Positions 50,598-62,425 of a DNA stretch of 64,000 nucleotides are shown here, piece by piece. Position 1 is the stretch's first letter. Each line of letters begins with the position of its first letter. The DNA is from Reticulascus tulasneorum (taxonomy: Eukaryota; Ascomycota; Sordariomycetes; Glomerellales; Reticulascaceae). The notes under the pieces are model-generated. The model saw nothing but the letters and a program-made list of their open reading frames with translations, was not told the DNA's origin and ran no database searches. Both the position numbers and the translations under genes were made by a program. The stretch is taken from NCBI GenBank assembly GCA_001557505.1, contig LSAX01000001.1, positions 5,146,001 through 5,210,000 of the forward strand, written 5' to 3'.

Positions 50598-51782
50598 GCC
50601 AGCCTTTGGAAGATCGTGTCTTGAAATCTCCTAGCGTCAAAACGAAAAAGAAAAAGAAAAAGAAATCCCAGCAAAATTCCATGAAGACGGCTCGGGCAAA
50701 AACCTGGCAGACAGGATGAATATCTACTGCTTCGATTTAAAGGCAATATTCTGGCGCCCCCGTGAGATTTGACCACCGATAGAGACGATAACTCGGTTGC
50801 CAAGCGCGAGCTTGAAAGAAATTCTCACTCAAAAGAATAGAGACGGTGCAATTGTTATTATCAATGCACTTTCATATCAACAGTTTGTAGAAGATCCATT
50901 TAAAGCCCATTTCCCTCTAATAGACGACCACGATGCCGTCTAGCAAAGCTTTCTAGAGCATAGCTACAATCTCGGCGGGGTTACCGCCATTTGCTCCATA
51001 CAGTAGATGTATATTAAGTAAATGGGCTCAATTCCAACTACTTACACCAGTAATCCAAAGTGACAGGATAATAAATGACTCTCTTTCTCTCGCCCTCGGC
51101 AAAAGGTTGAGCGACATGCCAACCAAGAGTTCAAGCTCAAATAACACCACAATCAAACCTCCAAGAATGCAACCATATGGCAATGTGGACACCACTTCTA
51201 ATGATGTTATGGCATTAATATCTCTTGCTAGGTTGTTTATCCAGTAAGATGCTTTTAGTTTCTCGCTCGGAGCAACCTTGTATAATTATTCTCAACCATA
51301 ATTACTGGTAGACGAATCTCGCATTGTTCAAATTCATCCTTCGCAAATACCTGGACGGAGGAGGCGGTGACCCTAAAATAGTAGCAAGGCTCGCCAGTGG
51401 GCATGACTTAAATTTAGCTGGTGGTTTCTGCCTATGCATATAGTTCGAAATACGACAGATCACAGTCTTTTCATCTCAGGTGATCTCTCTTACTAACAGC
51501 CAACCTTCATGGTTGAATTTCCACAGGCACATGGAAAGGTGACTCAACGCGGGCCGGCGTTTCTCGGCAAAGTGGGCCACAGACACTACGTAGTATTACT
51601 TACTAAGATAAGTCACGCCTACGAAGTACCGGCAGTTGGTATGCCGCCCTTTGCGGCCACATAAGTAAGTAACCCCCACACCATAGGTATCGTGCGGCTG
51701 TTTTTGATAACTTATTCCATCGCCTACCGGATTTCTCTGTCAATGCTCCATTGGGAAAATCTAAACCGTCGTCTTGAGCACG
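50598..51782. other. Intergenic between AT block 2 and the DUF3445 gene
   Basis: Normal composition, no supported gene. A minus-strand stretch near 51060-51200 reads as a hydrophobic segment but has no start, splice context or recognised family, so I do not call it. Confidence 0.45.
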
Positions 51783-53110
51783 ATGTTGACTGTCGCTTTT
51801 CAGCTGGTCGCTCTCGCAGTTCTGGTCGCGGCCGGAGTGGTATGGACATGGAATCAGCTACAAAGTAAGATTCGCAAGGTAAAAGGAGCCGACTACTCAC
51901 TGCTGAATTGTTATCTAGAATACTCTAACGTGGATTCCACAGACTTCTCCTGAAACCCCAAAACAGCTTGGTGGGAAAACAGCCGCGTACGCCGTCGAGA
52001 TCGAGCCACTTAACAATTTTGACTGGAAAGACGCGGAGCCAGCGAAATTCCGACCCTTCAAGCCAATCTACTATATCACTATGGGCATGTTAAACCACCT
52101 GCCAGCGTATGTAGAGTAACCCTGGTGACTAATGCTTTCTTCGATGCAGCCCTTCAAGCCGACACACCTTCAGAGCTGATCATGATCGACCGTAACTATC
52201 TTGACAGAGTGACTGAACGTCGACAGACTCTCCTAAACCACAGCTCAACAGCCAGTGGGGCTGTTCCGCAAGGCTTCACGGCTGTTCAAGAGCTTTACAC
52301 GTATCTCTTATCCAACTACCTCCCCGTTCGCTACCCAACCATGTTCTCATTGTCAGAAGATGGAAAGGTCTTTACAAACTGCGTCACAAACGTTGTGTCT
52401 CCAATTACCCCACCAGAGGAGCCGCTTCCCGCTTTACATATTCTTGGCGAGACGGTAGAGGAGGATATGTTTCTTCTACATGAGACACCGGCGGGACATC
52501 TCATGGTTGCCTTCGTTTGCTGCTTTCCTTCGGGTTTTGATCCTTCTTCAAAGCTGGGGAAGCTACTGAAAGACATTCATGAACCTGTTCCAGCTTATGA
52601 CAAGATCGGACCCAGCATGGAAAGATTCTTCACCAAACTGGAGGTTGGCAAGAGTGTCAAGCGTATCAATGTATGTCGCCTGGTCGGGAACATCTTCGGG
52701 TCAGTTCAGAAGCTGACAAGAATAGTGGTCGGTGACAACACAACCAGATCTTTTCAATCCAAAGGGCAATCATGTGCATGCTGGTGAGGAAGTCGAAGAA
52801 AATCAAGACGTCGATATCGAAAAAGCATGTTCCCACATCGATCTCAATGTCAGCAAGTCATTTAGCTAATTGGTGTTAGGCCTACGTCCGAATGGAATTC
52901 CAGACGCTTACTCGACTCCCACAAACTCGAGCAATTCTCTTTTCGTTCAAATCATACTTGTACCCGGTGCGAGAAATCAAAGAGGAGGGATTGGGACTGC
53001 AACTTGCTGATGCAATTGAGGGTCTCAGGCAAGGGAACGCGCCGGGCATGTGGGTTTACAAAGGCGGCATCCGGTGGGGCAAAAGTGTGTGCGAGTATCT
53101 CAGATCCTGA
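51783..53110 (+). CDS. DUF3445 haem-dependent oxidative N-demethylase-like protein
   Basis: Family related to the haem-dependent oxidative N-demethylase alpha subunit of bacteria; fungal members are widespread and mostly uncharacterised. Exons 51783-51878, 51943-52084, 52150-52670, 52726-52824 and 52880-53110 give 362 residues. Residues 4-24 are one membrane anchor. The conserved core follows: FRPFKPIYYITMALQADTPS, IDRNYLDRV, LPVRYPTMF, GETVEEDMFLL, FVCCFPSGFDPS, GPSMERFF, VGKSVKRINWSV and a C-terminal WGKSVCEYLRS. Two of the four introns (52085-52149 and 52825-52879) start with GCATGT instead of GT; these donors are forced because they alone restore MALQAD and EKAYVRME, and both have CTAAT branch sites. 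The other donors are GTAAAA and GTATGT. The reading frame is otherwise clean. Confidence 0.87.
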
Positions 53111-54894
53111 AAGAATCGGAAGCCAGTACTAAGGTTTTCTGGTCTGGGTCGCGAGTTCAATATTGATCTCACATCGATGGCGTTGGATTAGGAGTTGGAA
53201 TGAGACAGCTAGCACGGTGCCTCTACCTCAAATCTGTAGACGGAGCCATTTCGCAGACGGACGCTATAGTGCATGCATCCAAGATCGCATGGGTTTAATA
53301 TTCAGGCCTAAGGCCAGTTCAAGTGGACTTCAAAGTTCCCAAACTATCCGGATTAAGGAACTAAGGGGTATGAATCGGCAGAAACCGTACTCAAGACCAA
53401 GACGAGAAGCAGTCAAGGCTGGGCCAACAAGCTGTTGCAGTTATCACAACACGTTGAAAGTCGCCGCAGCTGACACATCGAAATTCGCCGAAACGCCGAG
53501 TAAGACCAGTTAAGGGTTCAACTTTTACCGACGTAGCATGCATGCTAGCTACAACTAGGACCTCGGAGTTGCAAGACAATTTCCACGTCAGGCCATTGAA
53601 AATGGTGATAGGATACTCCTTAGCACTGGATGGAACAGGGCACCTCGCTAGTTCCGAGTAGCTCTACTTCGACCCCGGGTCCAGCCTTGTAACCATTATG
53701 TCCGTCTAACGATGCATAAGCCAATCGCAATATCGTACCGTTTGGTTGGATTAGCCCTACCATATGTAGTCCACGCGCCAAGCCTCGTCAGGACCAATTA
53801 GTTCCTAAATACGTCATAAAAAGCAGTGACGCTTGTGTCAGTCGGATATTTCACTTAGCTATTCATATGAATGCTACGCAGTATTGTAATGAATATATCG
53901 TAAAATATCAAGTTATTCTAGTAGCTATTCATGGGAAGATGATAATGAATATATTAGTGAGTATATAGTAATGATTGGAACATTGGATACCTTCTTACAA
54001 GGTTTTCATTTCACATACTTTCCAAATCAAAAGTTGCCTGCCATCTTTCTCGTCTCACCAGTTAAGCGGCACTGTTTTTACAAAATACTGGGCACTTGGT
54101 ACCTAACCAAACTAGCCCCCAGTCTGTGGCCGGAGGTACCCATTAGCAAACTTCCTTCTAAACCGGTCCTACGTCGGTGCTTCGGCGACTTTCGAAGTGT
54201 GTTGCATTTGTTTTAAAGTCAGGGATCCTACGTGCCACTCATCCTCACCATGGTGCGTCACCATAGAGGCGGCCTTGGCTAGCGCTTAAGCGAAAGCGAA
54301 TTTCGCTTCCTCTTCAGTAAGGAGCGAAGATATCACATTCATAGGACGGCGCAGGGCCCCAGTACCCGCATGAGGACCTTCGAGATCAGGGACATATTTG
54401 GATCGAATAAATGCAGGCAGACATATTAATAAATGCTCACGGCTAAGGCTACGCTTCCTACCTAATTTCATGTATCAGTTACTGCGTAACCCATAAAATA
54501 CTAGATGCTTAATTCTCGTCTGGGCAGCTGAAAGATGTTTCACGCTTGTACTGTGAAGTCTTCTGTGCAATCCAGCCGGGTGCCCTTGAGATGACCAGGT
54601 TCACCACCCGCTAACATCCACCCATACTTCCTCAATCGTAGCAGTCCTTCAGAACGGCGCATATCTGTCTCTCACACGTTGCTCTACATCACCTTAGACT
54701 TTTGGGAGTAAAAATCCTTTTGTATAGAAGGCTGCATGCTCTCGGGCCGCGTATTTATATTAACATTCATCGCTCTAAGGTGATACTAGCACTGATCAGT
54801 AAGGTATGGCTCCTCTCCCCGGCTTACTTCAGCAAATTCTCCTGGTTGTCATTTCAGATGGTAGGTAAAATTTTCACAATTGCCTTTCTACTAT
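53111..54894. other. Gene-poor stretch, nothing recognised
   Basis: About 1.8 kb of normal to slightly AT-rich DNA. A short imperfect direct repeat sharing TAGCTATTCAT and AATGAATATAT lies near 53857-53955. Open frames are short and contradictory. It could hold relics of an old insertion, but I cannot show one. Confidence 0.4.
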
Positions 54895-55145
54895 CAAAGT
54901 GTCACGAACAGTCAGGGACTACGGGTAGTTGAAACATGTGAGGCTTTGGGGGGCCCCTGTTAGCCAACTTACTGGCGAATAACAGTAGTCAATGGTATAT
55001 AGAGTAGAGAAACCCCCAAGAATTAAGGGAGTGAGAGATAAAAACCGGCATCTACCTATACCTGCCTAGCTGTTGGCGTTCTGTGACCCAACAGTTGTGT
55101 CCCTTCACTCCATACTACTACTCCTAGGGGCGCCCTGACACAAAG
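54895..55145 (+). repeat. Solo LTR of the block-1 gypsy family with target duplication CAAAG
   Basis: A 241-bp unit, 54900-55140, starts TGTCACGA and ends CCCTGACA, flanked by CAAAG at 54895-54899 and 55141-55145. Read in this direction it matches the complement of the 247-bp block-1 LTR: both contain GGGGGGCCCCTG, TATATAGAG, AGAGATAAAAACC, CCCTTCACTC and ACTCCTA in the same order. It is therefore the same family in opposite orientation. No internal sequence is present, so it arose by LTR-LTR recombination. It shows little RIP. Confidence 0.87.
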
Positions 55146-56638
55146 GGACTTTGTACCAGTTTTATACTACTTCGCTTTTCTTCTAGAGAGATCCTCATTC
55201 GAGCCACAGCGATATGATGCCTAACCCATCACGTTTAATCAACATCTGTAGGCCGAGTTCTACATCCCTCATCAAGCCGTACCCAGCAATAAATTTGTTA
55301 GAACAATTTATCTCGTTACTCATATTAATCTTCTCGAGGTTACATACTCTAGACCTATCGAATATCTGAATGGGCCCCGTGAGCCATCTCAAAATACAAC
55401 AACGTCTAAAGACTACCTACGTTACCAAAAGCCAATTAATATATCATCGAGTCCTTGTTCGGGAGTCCTTGTTCGACTTGTTCAACAAAAGTATTTTGGC
55501 GGTCAAATGCCGGTTATGATGGAATCCGAACTCTGTTAGAATCAGGCCCGAAGTTACTGGGACTACTTTCTAGGTGCAGCCAGCAAGATCATACAGTTCG
55601 TTCACTCGGACGTCGTCCATTATGGTATTCCGTTCATATAGCAGGAACCCAAAAGAGTATGGCCATATACACTTACGCCTATGAATCCTTCGCTAGGCTG
55701 GAAGGGAAGATCTGATTCCAGTTATGCGTTGGGGACTCAATGGTCTGAATAGATTGCATCAAAAAGGCGCTGTTCTGTGGCGTAGTGGTCAGGCTTGTGA
55801 GGAAGCAGAACCAAGATCCTGAACGGTAGTGATGTCGCTTTGCAGAGGGAGTCGTTCTATTTAGGGATGTTGGCCGTGCAAGAATGAGGGTCCAGGAGGC
55901 TTTTCTCCACCTCTTGTTCCAAAACATTGTTGTCCAACATAAACGTAATCAACGCGTGCTCGGGATGATTTCAATCTGAAGGAGGTTCAGTAGCCGGCCA
56001 ACCCATTCTGGGTTAGGGTATGCTACCCAAGGGCGTCAAGTAATGCTTGTTCCACTTGATTAATATAATTGTGGAGTAATCTTTCCGCTCTTCCCCCTCA
56101 GTGAGGTTGTATTCTTCGGGAATATTTTTTTCCACTGACAAGGATGGCCCGGCTACGCGCCGATTTCTCCGAACCTCCTTCAGACCTAGGCATGGAGCGA
56201 TTCGTCGACGGACGACGCTGAGATCACATCACCTTGCGTCTGGGGCCCCGTCTTCCGGACTTCCAGCAAACTTCATCCGCCACGCCACCTCCTGTGTATG
56301 CGGCTTCTCCGAGTCTGCACAGTGACGAATGCGATGCACGATCACCTATCCAAGTGGCCATAGCTATCTCAACTTCCGCCGTCAGGGATTAACTCTATAA
56401 ATGGATCCGGGACAGCATCGAGGAGCGAGAACAGGGAAGGGACTCCGGAGGATCCTTCTCCTTGACTAACATGATGGGTTCCCGATTGATCTACGGACGT
56501 AAAGGTTCTCGCATCCCACACACTCTTAGTTCCTTGGTCCAGCCACTGCCATACACTTGTCCTTCCATCTAGAACTCCCATTTCCACCGCTTTATCTCAA
56601 TTATCACTTGTTAGTTAGCTGGGGTTTTCCTTTCCTTC
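55146..56638. other. Intergenic upstream of the lyase gene
   Basis: About 1.5 kb without a supported gene. The final 100 bases, with pyrimidine-rich runs, are the probable leader of the glucuronan lyase gene. Confidence 0.5.
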
Positions 56639-57749
56639 ATGAAGTTCCCCCGAGTACTCGCCAGCGTGGTGCTGCTTACCGGCGGTGTCCAGAGCGGCAT
56701 GCTATGGGATGGTCGTTTCAACGACCTCACCTCGTCTTCCGATCTCTCGAAATGGTCGTGGACAACACAGTCAGGGCCCTATCAATACTACATCCATGGA
56801 AACGGTCCCGTCACAGAATATGTCAACTTAGGGACTTCTTTCAAAAATAGCGCAGACTCAGGCTCTAAACAAGGCGCCAAGATCACCTTAACTAATACTG
56901 CTTACTGGAACGGGCAGAATATGCGCAGGACTGAGTTAATTCCCCAGACCGGTGCAGCTATCAACCAAGGCAAGGTGTTCTATCATTTCAGTCTTATGCG
57001 CAGTGATATCAACCCTCCAGCCACAACCCGGGAGCATCAGATCGCTTTCTTTGAAAGCCACTTCACCGAGATGAAGGCGGGATGGTTGAGTGGCGCATCG
57101 GGAACGTCCGATCCCTTGCTGCGGTGGTGCGTGAGCGGGCAAACCAAATGGAGCACAAATTGGGACGCCGGGGTGTGGCATAACATCGCCTACGAGATCG
57201 ATTTCAGTGCTGGAACTGTCGGGTTCTGGCATTCTACCGGCGCGGATTCTCTGGTAAGAGTGATTGCTCCTGTTCCGACGTCAACTTCAAGCAATGGTGC
57301 CGACTGGCATGTCGGTGTTTTGGAATTGCCGAGGAATGGCTACAGTGACACGACGGAAGATTTCTACTTCTCCGGAGTATACATAGAGAATGGTTCCATC
57401 ACCACTTCGGTGTCGGGGCCTGGCCTGGGACGTGAGTTACAGCCTCGTCACATCTTTTCGGTACCCAACGCTAACTTAGAATTACAAAGCTTCAATCACG
57501 CCCACAAGTTCAAGCCGCACGTCGATCACAATCTCGAGCTCTGTAACGATATCAAACCCGGCCTCGACATCAAAGATGCTATCTACCTTTACATCCTCTA
57601 CACCAGGAACAACAACTACGCCACCACCCACTAGCGGTGGAGCTGAGCACTATCAGCAGTGTGGTGGGATGGGTAACAGTGGTCCAAGCTTTTGCAACGC
57701 TCCATACGTTTGCTCGACGCTCAATCCGTACTATGCCCAGTGTTTGTAG
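56639..57749 (+). CDS. PL20 glucuronan lyase with C-terminal CBM1
   Basis: Secreted polysaccharide lyase of family PL20, which cleaves beta-1,4-glucuronan by beta-elimination. Exons 56639-57431 and 57490-57749 (intron 58 bp, GTGAGT, branch GCTAAC, phase 1) give 350 residues. Residues 1-19 are the signal peptide. The lyase domain spans about 20-258, with family-like segments [22 protein letters not shown] and [14 protein letters not shown]. The second exon encodes a Ser/Thr/Pro linker and then a CBM1 with four Cys: QQCGG ... C ... C ... YYAQCL. Without splicing, the first exon would run on into a frame that misses the CBM1, so the intron is essential. The CBM1 suggests the enzyme works near cellulose or chitin surfaces. 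Confidence 0.9.
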
Positions 57750-58228
57750 GTTTGATAGAATGGGGGGCATCGCAAGGTAGAGTCAGGTGTTTCCGTGAGC
57801 GGGTACTATACAATATTCTACCAGACTAGGAGTTAAATAGATGTCGTAAGCCAGAGCACATGCTAAGCGAAGTCACTCATTGTTGTGCTCTAAACATGCT
57901 AATGACCTCAGAGCGGATAACACACGGCTAGGTGGTTTAGAGCTTGTAACCTTGATATTTCGAGTTGCGAAAGCAGTCTCATAACATGTTAGCTAGCACA
58001 CTTGCGCAAAATTTGGTTCGCTCTCTAGTAATGTGACTCATCTACCCGTCCAACATCGGCTAGTCCTTCCACCGATATATTACTCCCAAGACGTGATATC
58101 GGGCGGAGCAAATGACGAGGATGATCGGCAACACATAGGCTTACTCGTTTTCAGACCCATTGTTCTCAAACAGCAATAGATTACGTGATAGTATCGCTTA
58201 ATTGAGTAGACATATGGTTTCGTTCATC
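57750..58228. other. Intergenic between convergent genes
   Basis: About 480 bp between the 3' ends of the lyase and dehydrogenase genes. Nothing recognised. Confidence 0.5.
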
Positions 58229-59365
58229 TCACATGTATGCCTTCAACTGCGTTTCCGACCACTCCCAAAACCTCTGTGCGACTTCTGTTCCGCCCTCCGA
58301 TTTCGTCTTCGATCCCAGCACCAAATCTTTGCGAATCGGCAGAAGCCTACCCCATGGAACAACTGCCAGCCAGTATTAGCGGATTAACCATCAAAGGATA
58401 GAGAGATATCTAACCCCACTTGCCGGGCTTCTCCATCCCCGCTTCTGGAGAGAAGGCAGCAAAAAGCTCTGTATATGCTCCATAGACAACAGGATACGTC
58501 GTAACTTTCCTAATTGCGCGGGACACGAGGTCGTTGGCATGACGGTCAATATCTGAGGTCAAGTTTCCGGGATTTAAGACCTGTTGCGCAAATAGCATCA
58601 ATTACGGAGCACCCAGCAGAAGCCATTCCATGGGAACAACGAACCACACTGATAATCCCACTCTCTTTAGTTCGCCTGGCAAACTCAGTTGCGTAATAGT
58701 AAACCCCAGCCTTGCTCGCCCCATAGTTCTCGATTGGTCCTTTCTCGAGCTGAGAGTCCAGGCTTTCGACGTCCAATCCATGCTTAGGCGAGACAAGTTC
58801 TGCTGCAGAGCTGGAAACCCATATAACTCTAACGGTCGCTTTTAGCGCCGATCTCGCTGTGTTTTCTAGTATTGGGGTAAGCAGTCTCGTAAAGAGAAAA
58901 GGCCCGAGGCAATTGGTGCCCAGCTGCTGCTCATAACCCTGTATTGTTTTGCTCCCTTTAGGTGGCGTCATGACGCCGGCATTGTTGAAGAGAAGGTGAA
59001 GCTGCGTTTCTTTGCTGAGGAAATCGTCTGCTGAAGTTTTGATGGTATCGAGGTCGGCCAGATCGAGATGAAGATACTCAAGTTTGCCGGCAGAAGAGGG
59101 ATGCTGGCTTTTGATGGATTCAATTGCAGCCATACCTTTTGACTCTGTACGAGATGTAGCATAGACTGTTGCGTTTCTTGAATAAAGTATGCTAGCAACC
59201 TCTTTTCCCACGCCGCCATTGGCCCCAGTTACAAGGCAGACCTGCAGAAATTAGCTGGATATATGCGATAAAGCATCGGGGGTGTTGAACTTTGCCTGTG
59301 AGATCTGGAACATCGGCCTCTGTGAATTTCGGCGCCGGTGGCCAGAATTGACTGATTGTATTCAT
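58229..59365 (-). CDS. Short-chain dehydrogenase/reductase, retinol-dehydrogenase-like
   Basis: NAD(P)-dependent SDR, probably acting on a hydrophobic alcohol or ketone; substrate unknown. Four exons, 59365-59291, 59241-58648, 58580-58415 and 58362-58229 (introns 49, 67 and 52 bp), give 322 residues, the usual length. The start exon gives FWPPAPKFTEADVPDLTGK, the usual opening of this subfamily. The cofactor motif TGANGGVG is at 30-37, NNAG about 108, the catalytic Ser in VSSSA, and YGASK places Tyr 198 and Lys 202. The last exon gives VVPWGRLLP and a WEWSETQ tail that match the family. Without it the protein would stop early after KPGKWG. Donors GTTCAA, GTGGTT and GTTAGA are weak, so the model rests on homology and frame. 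Confidence 0.85.
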
Positions 59366-61328
59366 GCCGTTGTTCTCGGTGACTCTTCAAGGGGGTTTGA
59401 TCGATGGATACGTAGGATGATCATGCAGAGAGTATGGGTAGAGGGACTTTTGGATATTGCAGAAACCAAGGCGTTGGATCTATACTAAATTCAATAATAT
59501 TTTACTCCGCACCCCACCCCAGTGAGATGAGCAGTTATTGCCAGATATATGAGCTAGCGGAGTGTCCGGCGGAGGTACGGGCTTGCTAAATGTCCATTTG
59601 TGGGAAATGGTTTGTTATCATCAAGGAACGGCTAACACCCGGTAACCAACTTCGAGAACGGGTCAGACACAGGGGTTGGCGCTTTCTCAAATCCAAAATC
59701 TGCTTGGTGTGTATAAGACGGAATGCTGATGTTCACGAGGTTGTGGACAGGTCTATTTATCCAAGTACCTACGTAAGAAGGTGCCAATCAATCAAGTACA
59801 GTGCCGATAAAATGCAAAAACAGCCTCCTGCAGCGGCGTGAAGAGAGGTTGGAACACGCCGTGCGTTCAAAAATGCCGTGTGGCTTTCTTGCAGACCCCC
59901 CATCTCGCTCAGGCGCTTCGCAATTGCAAATTCAGGACAGTCGAAGCCCGCCTGGCTAGTTTTAGCGAGACTAAGCTCGTAACCACTCCCAGGAAAGAGC
60001 CTTTACAATGTGCCTGAAAACCAGGAGACCAAGAGCAGCGCAGCCAGATATCACAAGCCAAATGCGTGCCATGGCCCTTTGCAAGGGGGCAATGCAACGA
60101 ACGCTAGGGCCATGGTGGCTTATCTCAGCCACGGCTCAATCTCCGCGCGTTGCGGAGTTGGCACTCATGATCTGCTCACTAATTATTGGGTGCCCAGGGG
60201 CGAAAAGAGTAAAATCGGAAGTTTCAGGGTAAATGATACGAGACAGAGAGATGTCTCTTAGACTTGGACAGCCGCCACCATGCTCTGCAAAGCATGCCAG
60301 CAGTAACAAAAGACCAGCAAAAACACGTGATGGAGACAGAGTCACATTACACTTCGGTTATCACGTGATTGAATCCAAACCTCTTTGCTGTCGAGGTCAC
60401 ATTTCAGCCCAGTGGCGATGCTTGCTTGCCTATGGACAACGAGAACTATTCTCAAAGAGAAATGACAGATCCCCTGAGCCACTATTACTGTTTCTTCCGG
60501 CCTGAAGGTAAAGTATAAGAGGGCATTCGATTATAATAGTCTGCAGAATTTTGTAACTCTCTCTGGGGGCTTAAGTAGCTAAAGGTACTTTACTGTAGGT
60601 ACGTAGGTATGTACGGACTAGTATTTGGTGTGTTGGGTATTACCGTATTACATTATCGGGATGATCACACCATCGGAAATCACATGATTCCCCCGGATTC
60701 TAACCACCAACCACAAGCGATAGGCCTGGGATCCAATCTAAGATTTTTATTGGGTGAACCTGCAAACTGGCCCAGCATCCACAGTCTTCCCAGCCACATC
60801 GGCTCGCGATTGAGCCTCATTGCTTGATTCGCACGGCTGCGGCTGCGCTACAACTTCCTTTTCCCCACCAGCCTTTCTCCAAACAAGGCGCCAAACACTC
60901 ATCCCATCCGCTCCCGTCCAGACAATTTTGGAGTCCTTCGTTCCTTTCTTTCTAATCTTTTTGGGGGAGAGCTCTCGTGTCCTCGTTTTATGCTTCGACG
61001 TCTTTGAGACGATCCCAGCACCTTGATTGGGACTCGACATTTTGTGAGCTTCCTGCCAGCACCCGAGTTTGTGCACAAGAGCAAGAATGCTCTAATTCGC
61101 ACATTCACTGCCTTGCCAGCCAGCTCTCTATTTCTCCCTCCGTCCATCTTCTTTATTACGCACCTCCACCATACTCGCATTCTTTCCGAACCCTAGACGA
61201 GATTTATGGGAGCAGGCAGTACCCTCCTGCATCTATCACCGCAGAGCAGCGCCTGACAACAATCTTGCACGTCGCTCTCTCGCCCACTCAAGAGATCCGG
61301 AGCTTACAGGCGCCGGCTTCTGTTCAAG
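59366..61328. other. Intergenic, two divergent promoters
   Basis: About 2 kb between the divergent dehydrogenase and SWIB genes. Several overlapping open frames occur on both strands, none with a domain. The part nearest 61.3 kb is pyrimidine-rich, as is common for fungal leaders. Confidence 0.45.
60324..60367. promoter_or_regulatory. Paired CACGTG(A) motifs
   Basis: ACACGTGA (core 60324-60329) and TCACGTGA (core 60362-60367) lie 38 bp apart between two divergent genes. CACGTG is the site of basic helix-loop-helix factors such as Cbf1. The second copy is a perfect 8-bp palindrome. Which gene is controlled is unknown. Confidence 0.35.
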
Positions 61329-62425
61329 ATGGCTGCTCCTTGTATGCATATCTCGGTCTCCGGCATCCACGTTATGATCTTGTCTGACATGATAGTTTAG
61401 TGTCTGCCGCGGAGGAATCGCAATACACTTCCATCATCGATGCCATTCTTGCATCTGCCGATCTCGCAACAGTATCACGGAAAAAAATTCGCTTAGGATT
61501 AGAAAAGGCTTTGGGAGGCAAAGATCTGAGTGAGCAGAAGGTGAGCCATGTCCCACGCGTGTTGGCTCTCGCCTAATTACCATCTCCCCGGGGGCGGTTC
61601 TATTATCTATGGGAGCTCACAACCCAATCCTTAGGATGCAATCAAGAAGCTCATCGAAGAACGATTCGATGCCATCTCCGGCGCGTCGCAAGATAGCATA
61701 GTCTCCCCTTCCTCCAACCCCGAACCAGATCCCGTGAAGGTGTCCCCAAAACGCCAAACCAATGGCCACTCCGACTCGGCCGACGAACATGAGGCAGAAG
61801 GCGAAGGTGAAATTCAAGTTTCCGTCTCACAACCAGCAAAAAAGAGGCAGAAGCGGGAAGCGTCGGACGATGCAGACGCTAGACTTGCTGCGGAGCTGCA
61901 AGCACAAGAGAACCGGATGGCCAGAGGGCGGACAACACGTGGGGGAACGGGTGGATCGAGCAAGCCTACAAAGAAAAAGAAGACACCGCGCAAGAAGAGC
62001 GACAAAAAAGTCCGAGCCGACGATGACAGTGAGGTCGAAGGCAGTGAAGGATCCGCTCCTGCGAAGCGCAAGGCTGGTGGTGGCTTCCAAAAGCCCTTTA
62101 CTCTCAGCTATCCACTTGCCGAGTTGGTTGGAGAGACCCAAGTAAGTTTTCATGCCCAATTGTCCCAGCAACCAGTGTTCGAATCACCTCCTGGGATTGA
62201 GAGATTTTGACAGCTGATCTCGATGTTATTGTGCAGCTATCGCGCCCTCAGGTAGTGAAGAAACTCTGGGAGCATATTAAAGCCAACGATCTGCAAGATC
62301 CCAAAGACAAGCGCCAGATTTGCTGCGACGAGAAGATGCAAGCAGTCTTCAAGCAAGCAAAGGTCGATATGTTCCAGATGAACAAGTTTATAAGCAATCA
62401 CCTCTACCCAGTTGATGAGGAGTGA
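61329..62425 (+). CDS. DEK_C and SWIB/MDM2 domain chromatin protein (Uaf30/Tri1-like)
   Basis: Nuclear protein related to yeast Uaf30 (RNA polymerase I upstream activating factor subunit) and Tri1. Exons 61329-61341, 61401-61540, 61635-62141 and 62237-62425 give 282 residues. The first exon is only 13 bases; it splices (GTATGC...TTTAG) to give MAAPLSAAEESQY, as in relatives. Residues ~8-65 form a DEK_C-like helical domain (IIDAILASADL, KKLIEERF). The middle (~75-185) is acidic and basic low-complexity sequence with a lysine-rich nuclear signal (KKKKTPRKK). The C-terminal ~95 residues are the SWIB domain: QKPFTLSYPLAELVG, LSRPQVVKKLWEHIKAN, DPKDKRQICCDEKM and MNKFISNHLYP. Introns of 59, 94 and 95 bp have good donors (GTATGC, GTGAGC, GTAAGT). 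Confidence 0.9.

Noticed and set aside
50528..50803. Minus-strand open frame crossing the block-2 LTR edge
   Set aside because: It spans the transposon junction and has no domain; chance frame.
53163..53513. Plus-strand open frame of 116 codons after the DUF3445 gene
   Set aside because: Composition and content look random; it is not a continuation of the DUF3445 protein, which ends with its conserved tail at 53110.
60977..61387. Plus-strand open frame of 136 codons
   Set aside because: It overlaps the promoter and the first exon and intron of the SWIB gene in another frame; no recognisable protein.
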